From positions 21,817,675 to 21,881,674 of the forward strand of contig NC_059304.1 of NCBI RefSeq assembly GCF_017591435.1: 64,000 nt of DNA, in the 5' to 3' direction. Positions 1 through 36,200 of the stretch are shown here, piece after piece. The notes beneath the pieces are model-generated. The model made no database searches, was not told the DNA's origin, and saw only the letters and a program-made list of their open reading frames with translations. How positions within the stretch are numbered: the first letter of the stretch is position 1; each line of letters opens with the position of its first letter. The stretch comes from Portunus trituberculatus (lineage: Eukaryota; Arthropoda; Malacostraca; Decapoda; Portunidae). A program made the position numbers and the translations under genes.

Positions 1-175
1 AGCTATTATTCACCAACCACAACAGAAGAAAAATGAAAAATGGAAATGTAATGGATAAAAGAAGTCCTCGGCCTGACTCTAGCCAAACATTGGTTTTAGA
101 GTGGTCCCACTATAACACATTATCGAGTGCAAAACAAACAAAAGAAGAAAAAAAACACTTACTAAATGTGTTTAG

Positions 176-3100
176 TTAAGAATTTGAAGAGCAGTGTGTG
201 CTTTCCTTCATGACATCAGTAATGAGAGCATCCTGGTGCTGCGGCAAGATATAGCGACGGCTCTCCACAAGCAGACTGCACTCCCTGCCCAATTCTATCT
301 TACCAAAGCTACAACAGAAATATTTTTTTAACTTTAAAATCCTCATTTTCCTTGGCCTGTGGCTCTGGGAGAAATATCTTATTAAATGGTTTTGTGCTTA
401 TATTGAGAGAATGTAGCTTTATAGACTAGTGGAAAAGGGCTAGTACAGCGAAAAGATATAAAATAACTTACCTCACAATAAATACTCTGTTGTAATTCAA
501 AACAAGCTCTTTATCAAAGAGATGCTTGACTGCTGCTAACAGAAGGCGGTTATTGTAATCTGCATTAGACCAGCTATGCTGTTCAGCTGAAATTTAAGAC
601 TAAAAGTTTTACAATTTATAGCAGAAAGTAGTACAAAAATGATAAATACTGTATATAAAAATTCTCAACTTCTGTCTTTGTTTTATTTGAGATGATATCC
701 ATTGTCACTGAAGTTATAAAACTGATACTAACTTGTCACCTAGGCTTCATATCTTCCACAACTTCATACATGAATGGCTTATCAGGTACTCACTATGTCA
801 TCTCACAGTGATCTATAAACTATTAAATATTCAAATCCCTCATATATTCCAGTGAAAGGCTTACTTGTAACCTTGTATAATCTTTACAAGCTATTCAACT
901 GAACCTGCTTTGCTTTACTTTGCACTGCAGCTGTAAGAAAAATAAGACAATCTTCACATTACAAATGCATAAATGCCAAATTTCCATCAAACAAAACAGG
1001 TTCACCTGAAGGAACACAAGTGGTAAGGATGGCACGGAAGTAATCCAAGATCTGAGTAGACACCACCAACACAATCTTCAAGGAAGGTGTGGAAATGATT
1101 TCTTGAAGCCAACATGAAGGATTACTCAATTTCTCTTGATTGCTGTTATCAAAGATGTCATACACCTAAAAAGTACAAATACAAACAAAACAAAATCAGA
1201 ATCCAATACATGTAAATATTTAGCATGTACGTACTACCAAAAAACTGTGATGATCATAATCTTCTACCCTGAGATTATTACGAACTTGAACATATGAATA
1301 CAACTTACACCTGGCCATGATCACTTATGATATACTTCAAACTATGCCATATGTAATGCAGATCCTGGATGTCACCTGGCAAATATGTTTCTTCAGCCTC
1401 GATATCAATTGTGTCACCCTGGCAATGTGAGGCTCACTGTCCTGGGTGTACAAGATGAGGACTGCTCCCAGTCTGTGCTTCCTTGCCCTCTCCAATGCTA
1501 CTCCTGAATTTTCACACATGCCTCTCGACACTGACAAAATTGAAGGATAACATCAATCATGGAAAGAAATCATTACAATGTTACATATGTGAATAATTTC
1601 TCTATCAACGAAACAAAGCAAATGCTTGAGAGAATGATCCACTGAAAATTCTTTCCATTATCTCATTCTTTCACAAGCATGATTCACACTTGATCACTAG
1701 CATGAAATGAAGATGTATTTGGTATTTTGACTTTTATACAAAAAAGGTATTGGCAAACACATAACTACTTCCATGAATATCAACATTATACTTACTAGCT
1801 ACATTCTTCAGATACTTCCTGACAAAAAAACTCAGCAGTGTCATGCAGACAAGGAATACAACTCCCAGCACAACTCCAAGGGACACCATCCACCAGCTCA
1901 GTCTTCTGCCTACCACCCTGCAAGATTATCTATGACACTAAGGAGAGGATATGAATGAAAACCAAAGCAAATTTAAATCTGGATACCCATTTATAAGGAG
2001 TGTTGTCAAGAACAATTATCATGAAGTTTGTTCAGTACCAATAATCTGGTGATTTTGTACATGGCTGGTATAGAGTTACAATGTTCTCCAGGGATCTTGT
2101 GCAGTTCTGGCATGTTGTAAACTGCTGGACTTTTTTTTTACCTTTACCTTTGAAAATATATCAATCTCACACAAAAATTTATGAATCAAGAGAGTTCATG
2201 CCTTAATTTAATCGGTATTACCATTCTGAAGTTTTCAATGTTTTGGGGATTTGTGGATGACATCCAGAAGGCAATGTAAACATTTTTCCAGGTGCCCACA
2301 CTTTGCAGATGCCAATGCTGTTTATTTCCAACTGTAAAACATAAAATAACAAGTCAAGACAAAGTTACTCATGGAGAATTCCTTAAGCAGATCTTCATGA
2401 AATTGGATCACTATTGTACGGACAAGATTTCCTTCTTTTTCCTCTGAACAGTTTGTATGAATGTCTTACCTTGAACCTGTAACAAGTATCCAACAGAAAT
2501 TTCTCTTTTATTGATATAACACTGTGATTGCCTGTATCACTTATAACTTTCCTTTCAAAGCAATTCAAGTCCTCAAGGCACTCCAAGATGGTCAGGTTCC
2601 ATGACTTCACACGTCTATCTGACTGGATGGCAAGGTGAAGACCACTGGTGCTGCAGTAACAAAAGATTATCACCATTACAACAAAAACAAAACTTGAGGC
2701 AATTTGTATTTAACAAACTTCATCTGAGAGTACTCACTCAAAGACATGTAAAGAAATATAGACATCAATTTCAACAGGAGGGGTATTCACAGGAGCAGAG
2801 CTGACCCCTCCAGCTCTGATTCTCTGACACTTGGCTGTAGGGCACAGATAACCCTCCGGCTGAAAAGTACAAGATATCATTACAACTATAGTAATTATTT
2901 TCCTTTACTCTTCAAAATTATAGATGATATTCAATGTAAATAAGAATGATGCCTATGCTAATATTGGTAATACAAATGAAAGAATTACTATTGACTACTG
3001 AGATTCATATTAGTATCTATACTTCAAATAGCATTTCAGATCAAGACAATAAATATTTAGTTCTTTAGCATATTAAGATGTTCCAGTACAATGAATCAAT

Positions 3101-4090
3101 CAGTTTGTGGTCTAGTGAATGTGCAGCAGACATCAGTCTGGATGACTGGTAAATGAATGCATGTATCACAAATTACCATAATCTTGAATTGAATCTTCAG
3201 TTCATAATACCATAATGCTGTGTTAAGGCATTTCTTCCCACTATTGTCTTTACATTTCCTGTCATTTCAATTAGAATCAGTGAACAAAGAATGGCACAGA
3301 TTGCTATCATTAAACCATGACATTACCAACATGGGAACTTCCCTCTTTCCTCCCCAGATGACAATGTATAAGCTATGTTCATATTTGATACTGTATCATA
3401 CTATGATAGCCAAGATTTTTCAAACCTGCAACATGCAACAAATGCTCCATCATATTTAATAACAACACTCCAAAAGGTTGGCATATATTCCTGATAAGCA
3501 AACTCACCCTGTCAAAGGAAGCTCTTGCCAACCTGCGATTTTCATCACATTTCACGATGCTCACATTCCATTTCATCTTCCCTGAAATACCATACAAGAA
3601 AACATCACCAATAGGAGACATAGGGCCATGTTAATCCTGCCTCTACCCTCACTTTGCTATATGGTTTGGCAAGCTCGTGGTAGGCACAAACATATAAATA
3701 TGAAAAAAAGTTTTCAAGACAGTGACTATCAACTGCACAAGAGAATCATGACAAATAATCAACATACCATCCCAGCATCGTGATTCATTAGTTAGAATAA
3801 TCTTGAAATGGTACTGTGAGCTGGTCTCAAGACCACTAGTGTCCACTTCAATGTTTTGTACACAAGAGTTACCTGTGAGGAAGCCATAACATGAAGCAAT
3901 TAACAGTGAGAAGAGGACGACACAAAACATAACTACTGTATATCTAACATTGGTATAAGTTAATATCTCATTAGGAGTTAAGAAACACTTCTATTGGTCA
4001 TAAACTCTTCAGCAAAAAGCGGCACAAGGATCAAATTACAAACCTTTCTTTTTTCGTCCATCTACACAAAGGCATAGAGCAGCAGCTACC
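176..4090 (-). CDS. Interleukin-17 receptor-like protein with SEFIR domain (N terminus missing)
   Basis: Exons on the minus strand, 5' to 3': 4044-~4090 (tentative), 3768-3872, 3508-3581, 2738-2859, 2470-2650, 2222-2331, 1796-1917, 1376-1530, 1006-1165, 472-586, 176-308 (TAA stop). Every junction has AG/GT borders and matching phase; the ten firm exons give about 425 residues. The ectodomain (about 197 residues) carries scattered cysteines and N-glycosylation sites. Exon 1796-1917 encodes a hydrophobic membrane segment (SLGVVLGVVFLVCMTLLSFF) followed by basic residues. The cytoplasmic part begins with AVLILYTQDSEPHIARVTQL and continues with CWLQEIISTPSLKIVLVVS, the pattern of a SEFIR domain. 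In known IL-17 receptors SEFIR recruits the adaptor Act1/CIKS by SEFIR-SEFIR contact for innate immune signalling. The signal peptide and first exons are not identified. Family is confident; the subtype is not assigned. Confidence 0.85.
4044..4090 (-). other. Tentative upstream exon of the IL-17R-like gene
   Basis: Reads AAALCLCVDGRKKK and ends in AAAG before a gtttgt donor. Its phase (one base left over) matches the next exon at 3768-3872, giving KKKGNSCVQ across the junction. The acceptor side is poor: the exon begins right at the A-rich tail of a SINE, and an in-frame stop lies just upstream. It may be a real exon with a compromised or SINE-supplied acceptor, or chance. Confidence 0.35.
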
Positions 4091-4091
4091 T

Positions 4092-4263
4092 TTTATTTTT
4101 CTTAGATCATGTGGTCTTTTCATGGGAATTTATGGGCTAAAGGGGATACTTTTTGAGGTACCTCCTATCTCAAACTCAACCTACACTCAGACCGTGGACA
4201 AGATTCGAACCCGTGCGCTTGGAGACCCCTCGGACCCCAAAACACACATGGTTCCACTGTACC
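4092..4263 (-). repeat. tRNA-derived SINE with a Leu-like head
   Basis: On the minus strand the head has an A-box-like TGGTACAGTGG and a B-box-like GGTTCGAATC with a long variable arm between them, as in class II (Leu/Ser) tRNAs. The body runs towards lower coordinates and ends in an A-rich tail at about 4092-4105. It is not a functional tRNA, since the acceptor arm and anticodon stem are degenerate. Confidence 0.7.
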
Positions 4264-4264
4264 A

Positions 4265-6228
<1,964 letters not shown>

Positions 6229-6258
<30 letters not shown>

Positions 6259-6281
6259 GTAGGGAAGAGGACCGGACAAGG

Positions 6282-6319
<38 letters not shown>

Positions 6320-6890
6320 CCACTTGAGTGCTGGCTCTCTAAAAAGTGGAATAGCATCAGCCAAAATTGGGGAGCAAATGCCTTGATACTTCCCTCTTAA
6401 AAGAAGACAAGTCGTAAAAATTCGGATATATAGATACACGGAGGGAGTTCCAGAGTTTACCAGTGAAAGGAATGAATGATTGAGAGTACTGGTTAACTCT
6501 TGCATTAGAAAGTTGGACGGAATAGGGATGAGAGGAAGAACAAAGCCTTGTGCAGTGAGGCCACAGGAGGAGGGGAGGCATGCAGTTAGTAAGATCAGTA
6601 GAAAAGTTAGCATGAAAATAGCGATAAAAGATAGAAAGAGATGCAACATTTCGGCCGTGAGAAAGAGGCTGAAGACAGTTAGTCAGAGGAGGGGAGTTGA
6701 TGAGACGAAGAGCTTTCCATTCCACCCTATCAAGCAAAACTGTGTGGCTGGAACCCCTCCTAACATGCGAAGCTGTTTTAGCAAGAGATGAGATGTGAAG
6801 TTTCCACTTAAGATTATGAGCAAAGGACAGACCAAGGATATCCATCGTGGAAGAGGGAGACAGTTGAGTGTCATTGAATAGTTGTCTGGA
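6229..6890 (-). mobile_element. LINE fragment, family C (reverse transcriptase C-terminal region)
   Basis: A minus-strand frame from about 6845 to 6357 encodes the C-terminal part of a non-LTR retrotransposon polyprotein, including LLDRVEWKALRLINSPPL and FTGKLWNSLR followed by YDLSSFKREVSRHL, a common end of arthropod Jockey/CR1-like LINEs. The 3' part holds a T-run of about 34 (A-run on the plus strand, 6285-6316) and the tail is a second A-run (T-run on plus, 6229-6256). Strongly 5' truncated. Other copies are at 45851, 50508 and 51040. Confidence 0.8.
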
Positions 6891-6952
6891 AGATTAAACA
6901 TCCAATTCTCCTTAGTACTGAGCTACTGCAACAACAAAATAATTGGACAAAC

Positions 6953-29214
<22,262 letters not shown>

Positions 29215-29230
29215 TTCTTGTATTTTAGCT

Positions 29231-32200
29231 GAAGTAAAGGCAAAAATAATTAGATGGTTATTCTCAGTTAAATATCAATAATGATTATCTAATATAATTT
29301 TGAAAGACTGCTTCTATGCTTAGAGTGATAATGTTCTAATGACAGCAACAAGTCACACACCAACATGTTTGTCTTCTCACACTGGCTACATGGGCTAATG
29401 TACACATTTTGAGCCTTTTTATTCCTTCTTTTTTCCCTTTCAGTTAACACAATAACTTTCTCAAAAAAACTGTGAACTTTGTCACTTAGGCTGGGATGCA
29501 GTTGCTACTTAAGTAAAAGGGAGATCTACCATAAAGAAATTTAGATGTACACAGTATTCTTGTACATCACTGACAAATCATATTCATTGCTGCAATATAC
29601 TACTGCTTCCCTGCTTACTCCAGAGATCTTTATTATCATTATCATTTATTCATTATTATCATTATTATTACTATTATTATTATTATCATTATTATTATTA
29701 TGATTAATTCTTATTATCACCATTTTTCATTTCCTATCTATGGAAATACAATAGAGATCTCTCTTGGCTGGACTGTGATGTGGCTAACAGTATATGGAAG
29801 CACCAGACAACCTTGTATAGTATCTTCAGAGCTACATGTGTGTAGGTGGGACTTGTTAACTTCAATTGTCAACTTGTGTTACCTACATACTTCTGCAAAA
29901 TAATAATTTCTCTAGAACAACTGCACCAATCGAGACTTTTCCATCAAATTCTTTCATTGTCTCTGGTTTCCATCAACTTTTACATCAACACATCTTCCTT
30001 TTCTATCTGCATCGTCAAACAAAAGTGATTGTCTTCACAGAGGACAGTTGATGTCAACTCTTGATGTCAAATGAAAATGTATTGTTTATAACACTATAAA
30101 CAACACAAATTACATCAAATGTATTCTAAAAAAGAAATATTGAAAATCACTAAATGTCACATGTAGTTACATCTGATGATTGTATAACAGCAAAGAGTGG
30201 CTCACATGACTCGGCATATGTTCACATTTTGAAAGGTCTTCCCCTACTCCTACATGCTGGCTACCATTCCAGCTCACTTAGCTCAGCTACAGTTTACAGA
30301 ACTTTTAACAAACGTACAGAGCAGTGACTGCTTGGCTGCATCTGTGTATCAGCAGAGCCATATTTGTTTACTGTCAGTAAGAGTGTAGATGAACAGCTGT
30401 GAGTATGACAGGGTGCACTCACATCGTCAATTTTTAGACAGAAAGTGTGGTACTGCAGCAGGGCTGTCATACAACAGAGATGACCCAGGCTGTCTTATAT
30501 CACCTAAAATTCCGCATGGCAATCTTACTCTATGTTTGTTCAACTCTTGAATCATTGTATAGTTTACAGTTGACACAAACTACTGCAGCATTCCTAGTGC
30601 AAACATTCATTACAACAATGCCCAATATTAAAACTGAACAATGCAAACTGCCTGCTTCTAACTTAACATTAATAAAATCACACATAGCTCAGATTTCTAA
30701 GCACAGCCAATAGCTTAACTGACATGATTAAGACTTAAGTGACTTGGAGGCTAAGTGTTTGTTAGGGTACTTAGTATTGAAATATCTTACAGTGTACTGT
30801 GGCCAGGGTGATGGGTATTTTTAATCTTTCACCATAATCAACATGGCTTTTCTTACCTTTTTCTTCATATTCTGAATAACTTGAACCAACACATATCCAT
30901 TGCAAATTGTTTATAACACTGAAAACAATATTTAAAGACTTACCACTTTTTTGGGGGGAACAAGCTAACACTTTGCAATACCCGTGTATGTGATAAACTG
31001 ACAGGCACTGTGTTAGTTTGTGTGTCCATACTGTGACATTATTTGCACACACGTAAAATCAATCACATTGACTGGTTCTTTTGTTTGAGAATGCAGCCAC
31101 TGGCCAATAAAAATAATACCTAATAAATCTTACCAATCAGAGCAGTTTGTGAAGAGAAACAACTTGATTTGAACCAGTCTATGGAAGATGTCTGAAGGGT
31201 CAGTCACCTTGACTATTTCCATTGTATCGCCAGATTATTATAAGAGAAATTAGGTAACAACTTCATATTAATTTCATAATGTTGCTAGTCATGTTAGGCT
31301 AGTTTGCTTTGATTAGATCAGTTCAACTGGCTTAGATAATGCTGAATTTATTTTGAGGAAGATGTATCAGCAGTGGATGTCACCTCAACTGGGTTATATC
31401 AGTCTGGGTTGGATTAGGTTAGGTTATTTTAAGTTAAATATATAAGTGAGCAGTGGTAGCGGTGAGCATCTATTGCAGTAACATTCCTTAACGCTCCATA
31501 GCAGTAACAGTCAAAATGTTGGACTGTTACTTTTGTGGTACTCTGTGATAAAAAAAAAAACCTATTTTTTTTGGTGCATTTGGTCTGTTTTGCATCAATT
31601 TTTTTTTTTTTTTTTTTTGGGGGCCTTTCATTGTAATACAGTGATATCTGAGGAGTGAGACCACGATTTGGGAGGAAGGAGGGAATAATAAAAAGTACTG
31701 ATTTGTGACGGAAATTAAGTGCAAATTCAAAAACAGGTTGAAAACTACCAGAAAAAAAAATGGTTTCATTCCTTAAGTGAGGTTATGGTGAAAGACCAGG
31801 TGAGGAGAACCGCTGAAGAGACCACGGCCCAGAACACCCACCACCTGACGCTGTTGTTAGTGCTATTCTTGTTGAAACGGTATGCCAGCACTCCACTCTC
31901 CCTCCACACCTCTAAATGCACAGCACTGGAAAAAGGCTAGCGTGTAATAAGTCAAATTACTGCGTGGCACCGCAAAACTTGAATCCTAACAACGCCTGGG
32001 CCAGTGGACCTTACGAGCTCGGACTGGACTGCCTCAACTCTTCCACCTGTCATATATCACGGCCCTGAACCAGACAGGAAACAAGTCCATGAAATGTGGA
32101 AGTTTTACGGATTTTGCATGACAAGGACGCCAGTAAACGATTATGTCACCTGCAGACCAAACTGACGACGCGGAGACCACATGGGTATCCTGCTGAAATA

Positions 32201-33238
32201 CACGTGCGCCACTCCTCCTCGCTCTCCACCGTGACGTGAGGGATGTTTTGTGTCAGGCAGCCAGCAGCCCTTTGAAACGGTGCTCTCATTCCTCCTTATC
32301 GCTCTCTAATTGTAATATGGTTTGATTTCATAGAATTTGTTGCTGTGTTTAAAAATTGTAGCAAAGGGAAGGATGGATCGATTGATTCCTTTATTGTACG
32401 ATTGACCCAAATGGTTATATTCTCCTTTCATTATAGTGATATGGAAGGTCAATTTGCCATCATAAAGCATTGAAGAACCTCTACTTATATTCATGTTACC
32501 ATCAAGAGAACTCCGTGGACTTTAAGCTCCTATGAAACAGCTCAAACAACCAAAAGGAAGCTAAAATTAAAACGCAACGAGAACGTACACAGTGTAGTAG
32601 CGGAAATCAGTACGTATAGTATCTACGTAGCTTATCTTTAACTGAGAAACACGTCACTTTACGGTAGGCACCTGCATATTGAAGAACTAGGTACATGTAC
32701 ATAGACTTTTTTTTTTTCTGTAGTAAGAAATACAAATAGGAAAACATTAAGTGTTGTACATACCTCGATCTTCTTTGGATAGTGTTTTGTGCTATTTTTT
32801 AGTGACTGATATCTTCAGTGTGCCGATTTTCACACATTGCGTAGTCCTTGTCCAGAGTCTCTTTTATATATTATAAAACAAAAGGAAAAGTTCAGCAAGG
32901 CACCGTTGCAATAGCAAAGTCATCCACCTCAAACCTCCCCCCCCCCTCACCCCTAAAGGAAGGGTGTGTGGCAGAGGAATCACAACAACGTTCTGCTGCA
33001 GCGGTGACCCTGAACCGCCCTGCCCCTGTGTTGTCTTCCGTGGCGCAAGCTGTGGACACCGTCTTCCCTAGCAGGAAGCCTTGTACTGGTGTGTAGGCGT
33101 GAGGCGGGAGGAGCCAACACCCGTGATGGTGGTGCCTGAGGAGGATTCATGCTTGGCTGGCTAAAGAAAAGAGCCAGAGGGAGCATCCAGGCGCGCTACA
33201 TCAGCTGTCTCCTGCGTCGCGATCTGGCCCAAGCAGAC
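29231..33238. other. Intergenic region between divergent NOL8 and UBAC1
   Basis: Includes an imperfect ATT/ATC-rich tract at 29629-29703, A- and T-runs near 31550-31620, and a C-run at 32938. Both promoters and first untranslated exons should lie here; no TATA box or initiator can be assigned with confidence. No convincing gene. Confidence 0.5.
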
Positions 33239-36200
33239 ATGTTCGTGGCCGAGCCTGTACAGTCCCTGCTCACTCACAACCTCAAGGTGGGTGGGTCGTG
33301 TTTCCAACTTGCCACAATAGGTGATTGCCTCAGCAAAGTGCAATATTAAGGTCATTTCTGCAATTTTCTGACGTGATTTATTATGTTTAATCTGTGTGAT
33401 TATGTACGTAAAATTGGGTTAGGAAAGTAATGTCCAAACTCTCTATCTTGTATAACTCTGTTTTATCTCTGCCTTCACTACCGTTTCACGATTGTTATTT
33501 CATCATCATTATTCCATTCTATTTTAGTTTGATTGTTAGTGTAATGAAACCTATAACAAATCAGTTTTAACATATAAAGCTACAAAATATATATATAAAG
33601 GGAAAGAAATGGTATTGGTTGTGATAAAAGGCCTGCATGACTTGGCCAGAGTTCACTGCTTGGTGTTGCCAGAGAGAGGTAGTTGCTGGGGCCCTCTGTG
33701 AGGTACGTGACCAGTGTTGGTGGTAAATTTGATTGATTGTGTTCAGTGTACAGCTTGCTCTACTAGGGCACGTCATATGGAAGTCATTGTGCCACCCATC
33801 ACTACAGCTTCACCTCTTCTGCTATTAAGATTCCTGTGTGATATCTGCTTTCTCTTCAAAAGCTTACTCTCTCTCTCTCTCTCTCTCAATGGCACACTAT
33901 AGCACAAGAGCCAGAAGCAGGTTCTCATAATGTCTGTCTATGTCTCATCTGCTGAACAAAACTGAACAAACTACCATGTGAAGGCATTGGTGGATTCCTT
34001 TTTAACTGTTCCAGTTTTGTCTGCACAGTTAAGCCATTGTAAAACAACAGATGTTTAAGTGTTTAAGTGTGTGGGATTAGCCTTAACTGTGCAAGGCATT
34101 AGCAAAACAACATTGTATCTTATTAAGGACCCAGACTCCTCTCCAACCCATACAAGGGCAAGGCAAGTCACCTCAGTAAGGCTTTGCCATGCTGATGCTG
34201 GAAATGTTTCTGGGAGGGACATCAGATATCCATGGACTCAGCACCCATGGGCATCTTTGTTACCTAACCCCCAAGGATGCTAAAGAATCACTGTATAACC
34301 AGGTCATGCACTTCCATGTACTTGCTAATTACCTGGATTTGCTCCTAAAAATCAAGCTTTTCTATAATCCACTCAGCAAATAAATCACAGGGAGGCAGTA
34401 GCGTAGTGGATAATGTGGTGAGCATAGGATTGGGAAGAAGTCCATGTGTAGATTTAAATCCCACCATATGCCACCTTGAAACTTTGCCATTTGTCAAATG
34501 GTTTAAAGTTACCTACATGTCACCATGATACCCAGATTCTAGGCATTACACCAAAGATGCACTTGGGTGGTGATATGGGCACCACTGTAAATAAAATTGC
34601 TTGCACCACTAATGGGCGGAAGCTGAACAGCGCTTCCCATACATACTCTTCAAGTATACCTACAGGTGCTATAGGCCATAACATAAAAAAATTAAAAAAT
34701 AAATTATACAGATTTGATGTATTGCTTGCTATTGTTTTTCATTTCTTGGCAGCTGGTTGTGCTGAACAGTGAGGGCCGTGACTACTCCTTGGAGGTGCCA
34801 ACAGACATGACAGTGGAGCAGGTGAAGAAAATGGCAGTGGGTCACTTCTCCAACCCTTTGGAGGCAGTTGGAGGGGATGACCGAACATCTGCAGATGGTT
34901 GTAAGACAGGAGGCGGAGGGCGGTCATACCGGCTGGTACTGGTGCGGGAGGCACGACCTCTTATGGAAGCCAACTCCATTCAACTGGAACAACTCCTTGA
35001 CAATGGTGAGTCATCCAGACTGAATGAGTCCTGTCAGACCTTTGCTACATTGTCATATGTACAGCTCTTTTACTGCAGTTTGCTGACAAGAATAGCATAA
35101 TATGAGTAGTACAAAGTGTATATTATCATAACTCTCCAATATCAATCAGATGAGCTGCTGCTGGTGGAGCGTCGTGAGGCACCTCCTGCTAATGAGTTGG
35201 TCCCAGAGAGCACAGCCGAGGCTCCTACCATGGCACAGATAACTGCTGTAACAGCACAGCTGCCAAAGAGGAACTATATCCATGATACAGATGCTGGCCA
35301 ATATTCAGATGATGTAAGTTTTAAGTTTTTCACCGAGGAAGTAGTTGAACGGCAGGTTTGCTAGAGACCTGTTAAAGTTCTTACGTTAATAGACATTGTC
35401 AAAATCATTTTAATTATTCTATCATCATATGACTAACCCTTTTGAACATTTATTGGCTAGTCCATAATTAAGATATTAGAATTAGCAGCTGACACATGGT
35501 TGCATGGCTGATGTGTGTACAGTTCCAGACAGAGCTGCGGCGCATCCTTGTGACCATGATAGAGGCTTCTGTGCGTCTCATCAGTGCCAATCCAGATTCA
35601 GAAGAAATCTTCAGCCAGATTTTGGACAAACTGGAGCGTCGCCATCGCCCACATGTGGATCGCAATGCTTTGCGTCAACTTACAGAGATGGGCTTCCCTG
35701 AAGCTAAGGCCACCAAGGCTCTTCAGATCAGAAGGTAGGGTTAACACACTGCATCCAGACTATTGATTGGTACTTGGTGTGTTGGCTGTAGGTCTTGCTT
35801 GCCTGCCAGTGCTGTGCCCCCTCAACCCCAGAGTGACCGACCATGGCCAGTCTGTGAAGATAACTGCACAGCCTATGTGAGTTCATGCCCTTATTCCATC
35901 ATAAAAAAACGTGCAATCTTATATCATAACATCTTTTTTAACAGTTTAGGCAAAAATAAAGTGGCTGAATAGATGCTGGCTCTGAGTTTGTTGGTGGAAT
36001 GGCGAGGCATCAACACAACAGCCCAGTCCGTGTGTGGGGCCAGACTTACTGTGTCACTGGTCTCACCAGCAAAGACGGGCAGTGTGCTGAGAGAAATTTG
36101 CCCCAAGTGACACTGCCTTAGGGATACTACGCAATTTAAAGATTTACCATAGAAATTTTAAGAGACATAATCTGGCAATACAGTGCTCAAAATTCTCATT

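Noticed and set aside
30447..30713. 88-codon plus-strand frame in the NOL8-UBAC1 intergenic region
   Set aside because: No domain, no splice context and composition typical of random AT-rich DNA.
31395..31425. TTAGGTTAGG, the arthropod telomere unit
   Set aside because: Only two units, expected by chance in AT-rich sequence.
34714..35100. 128-codon frame as a separate gene
   Set aside because: It is UBAC1 exon 2 (34753-35005) read through into both flanking introns.
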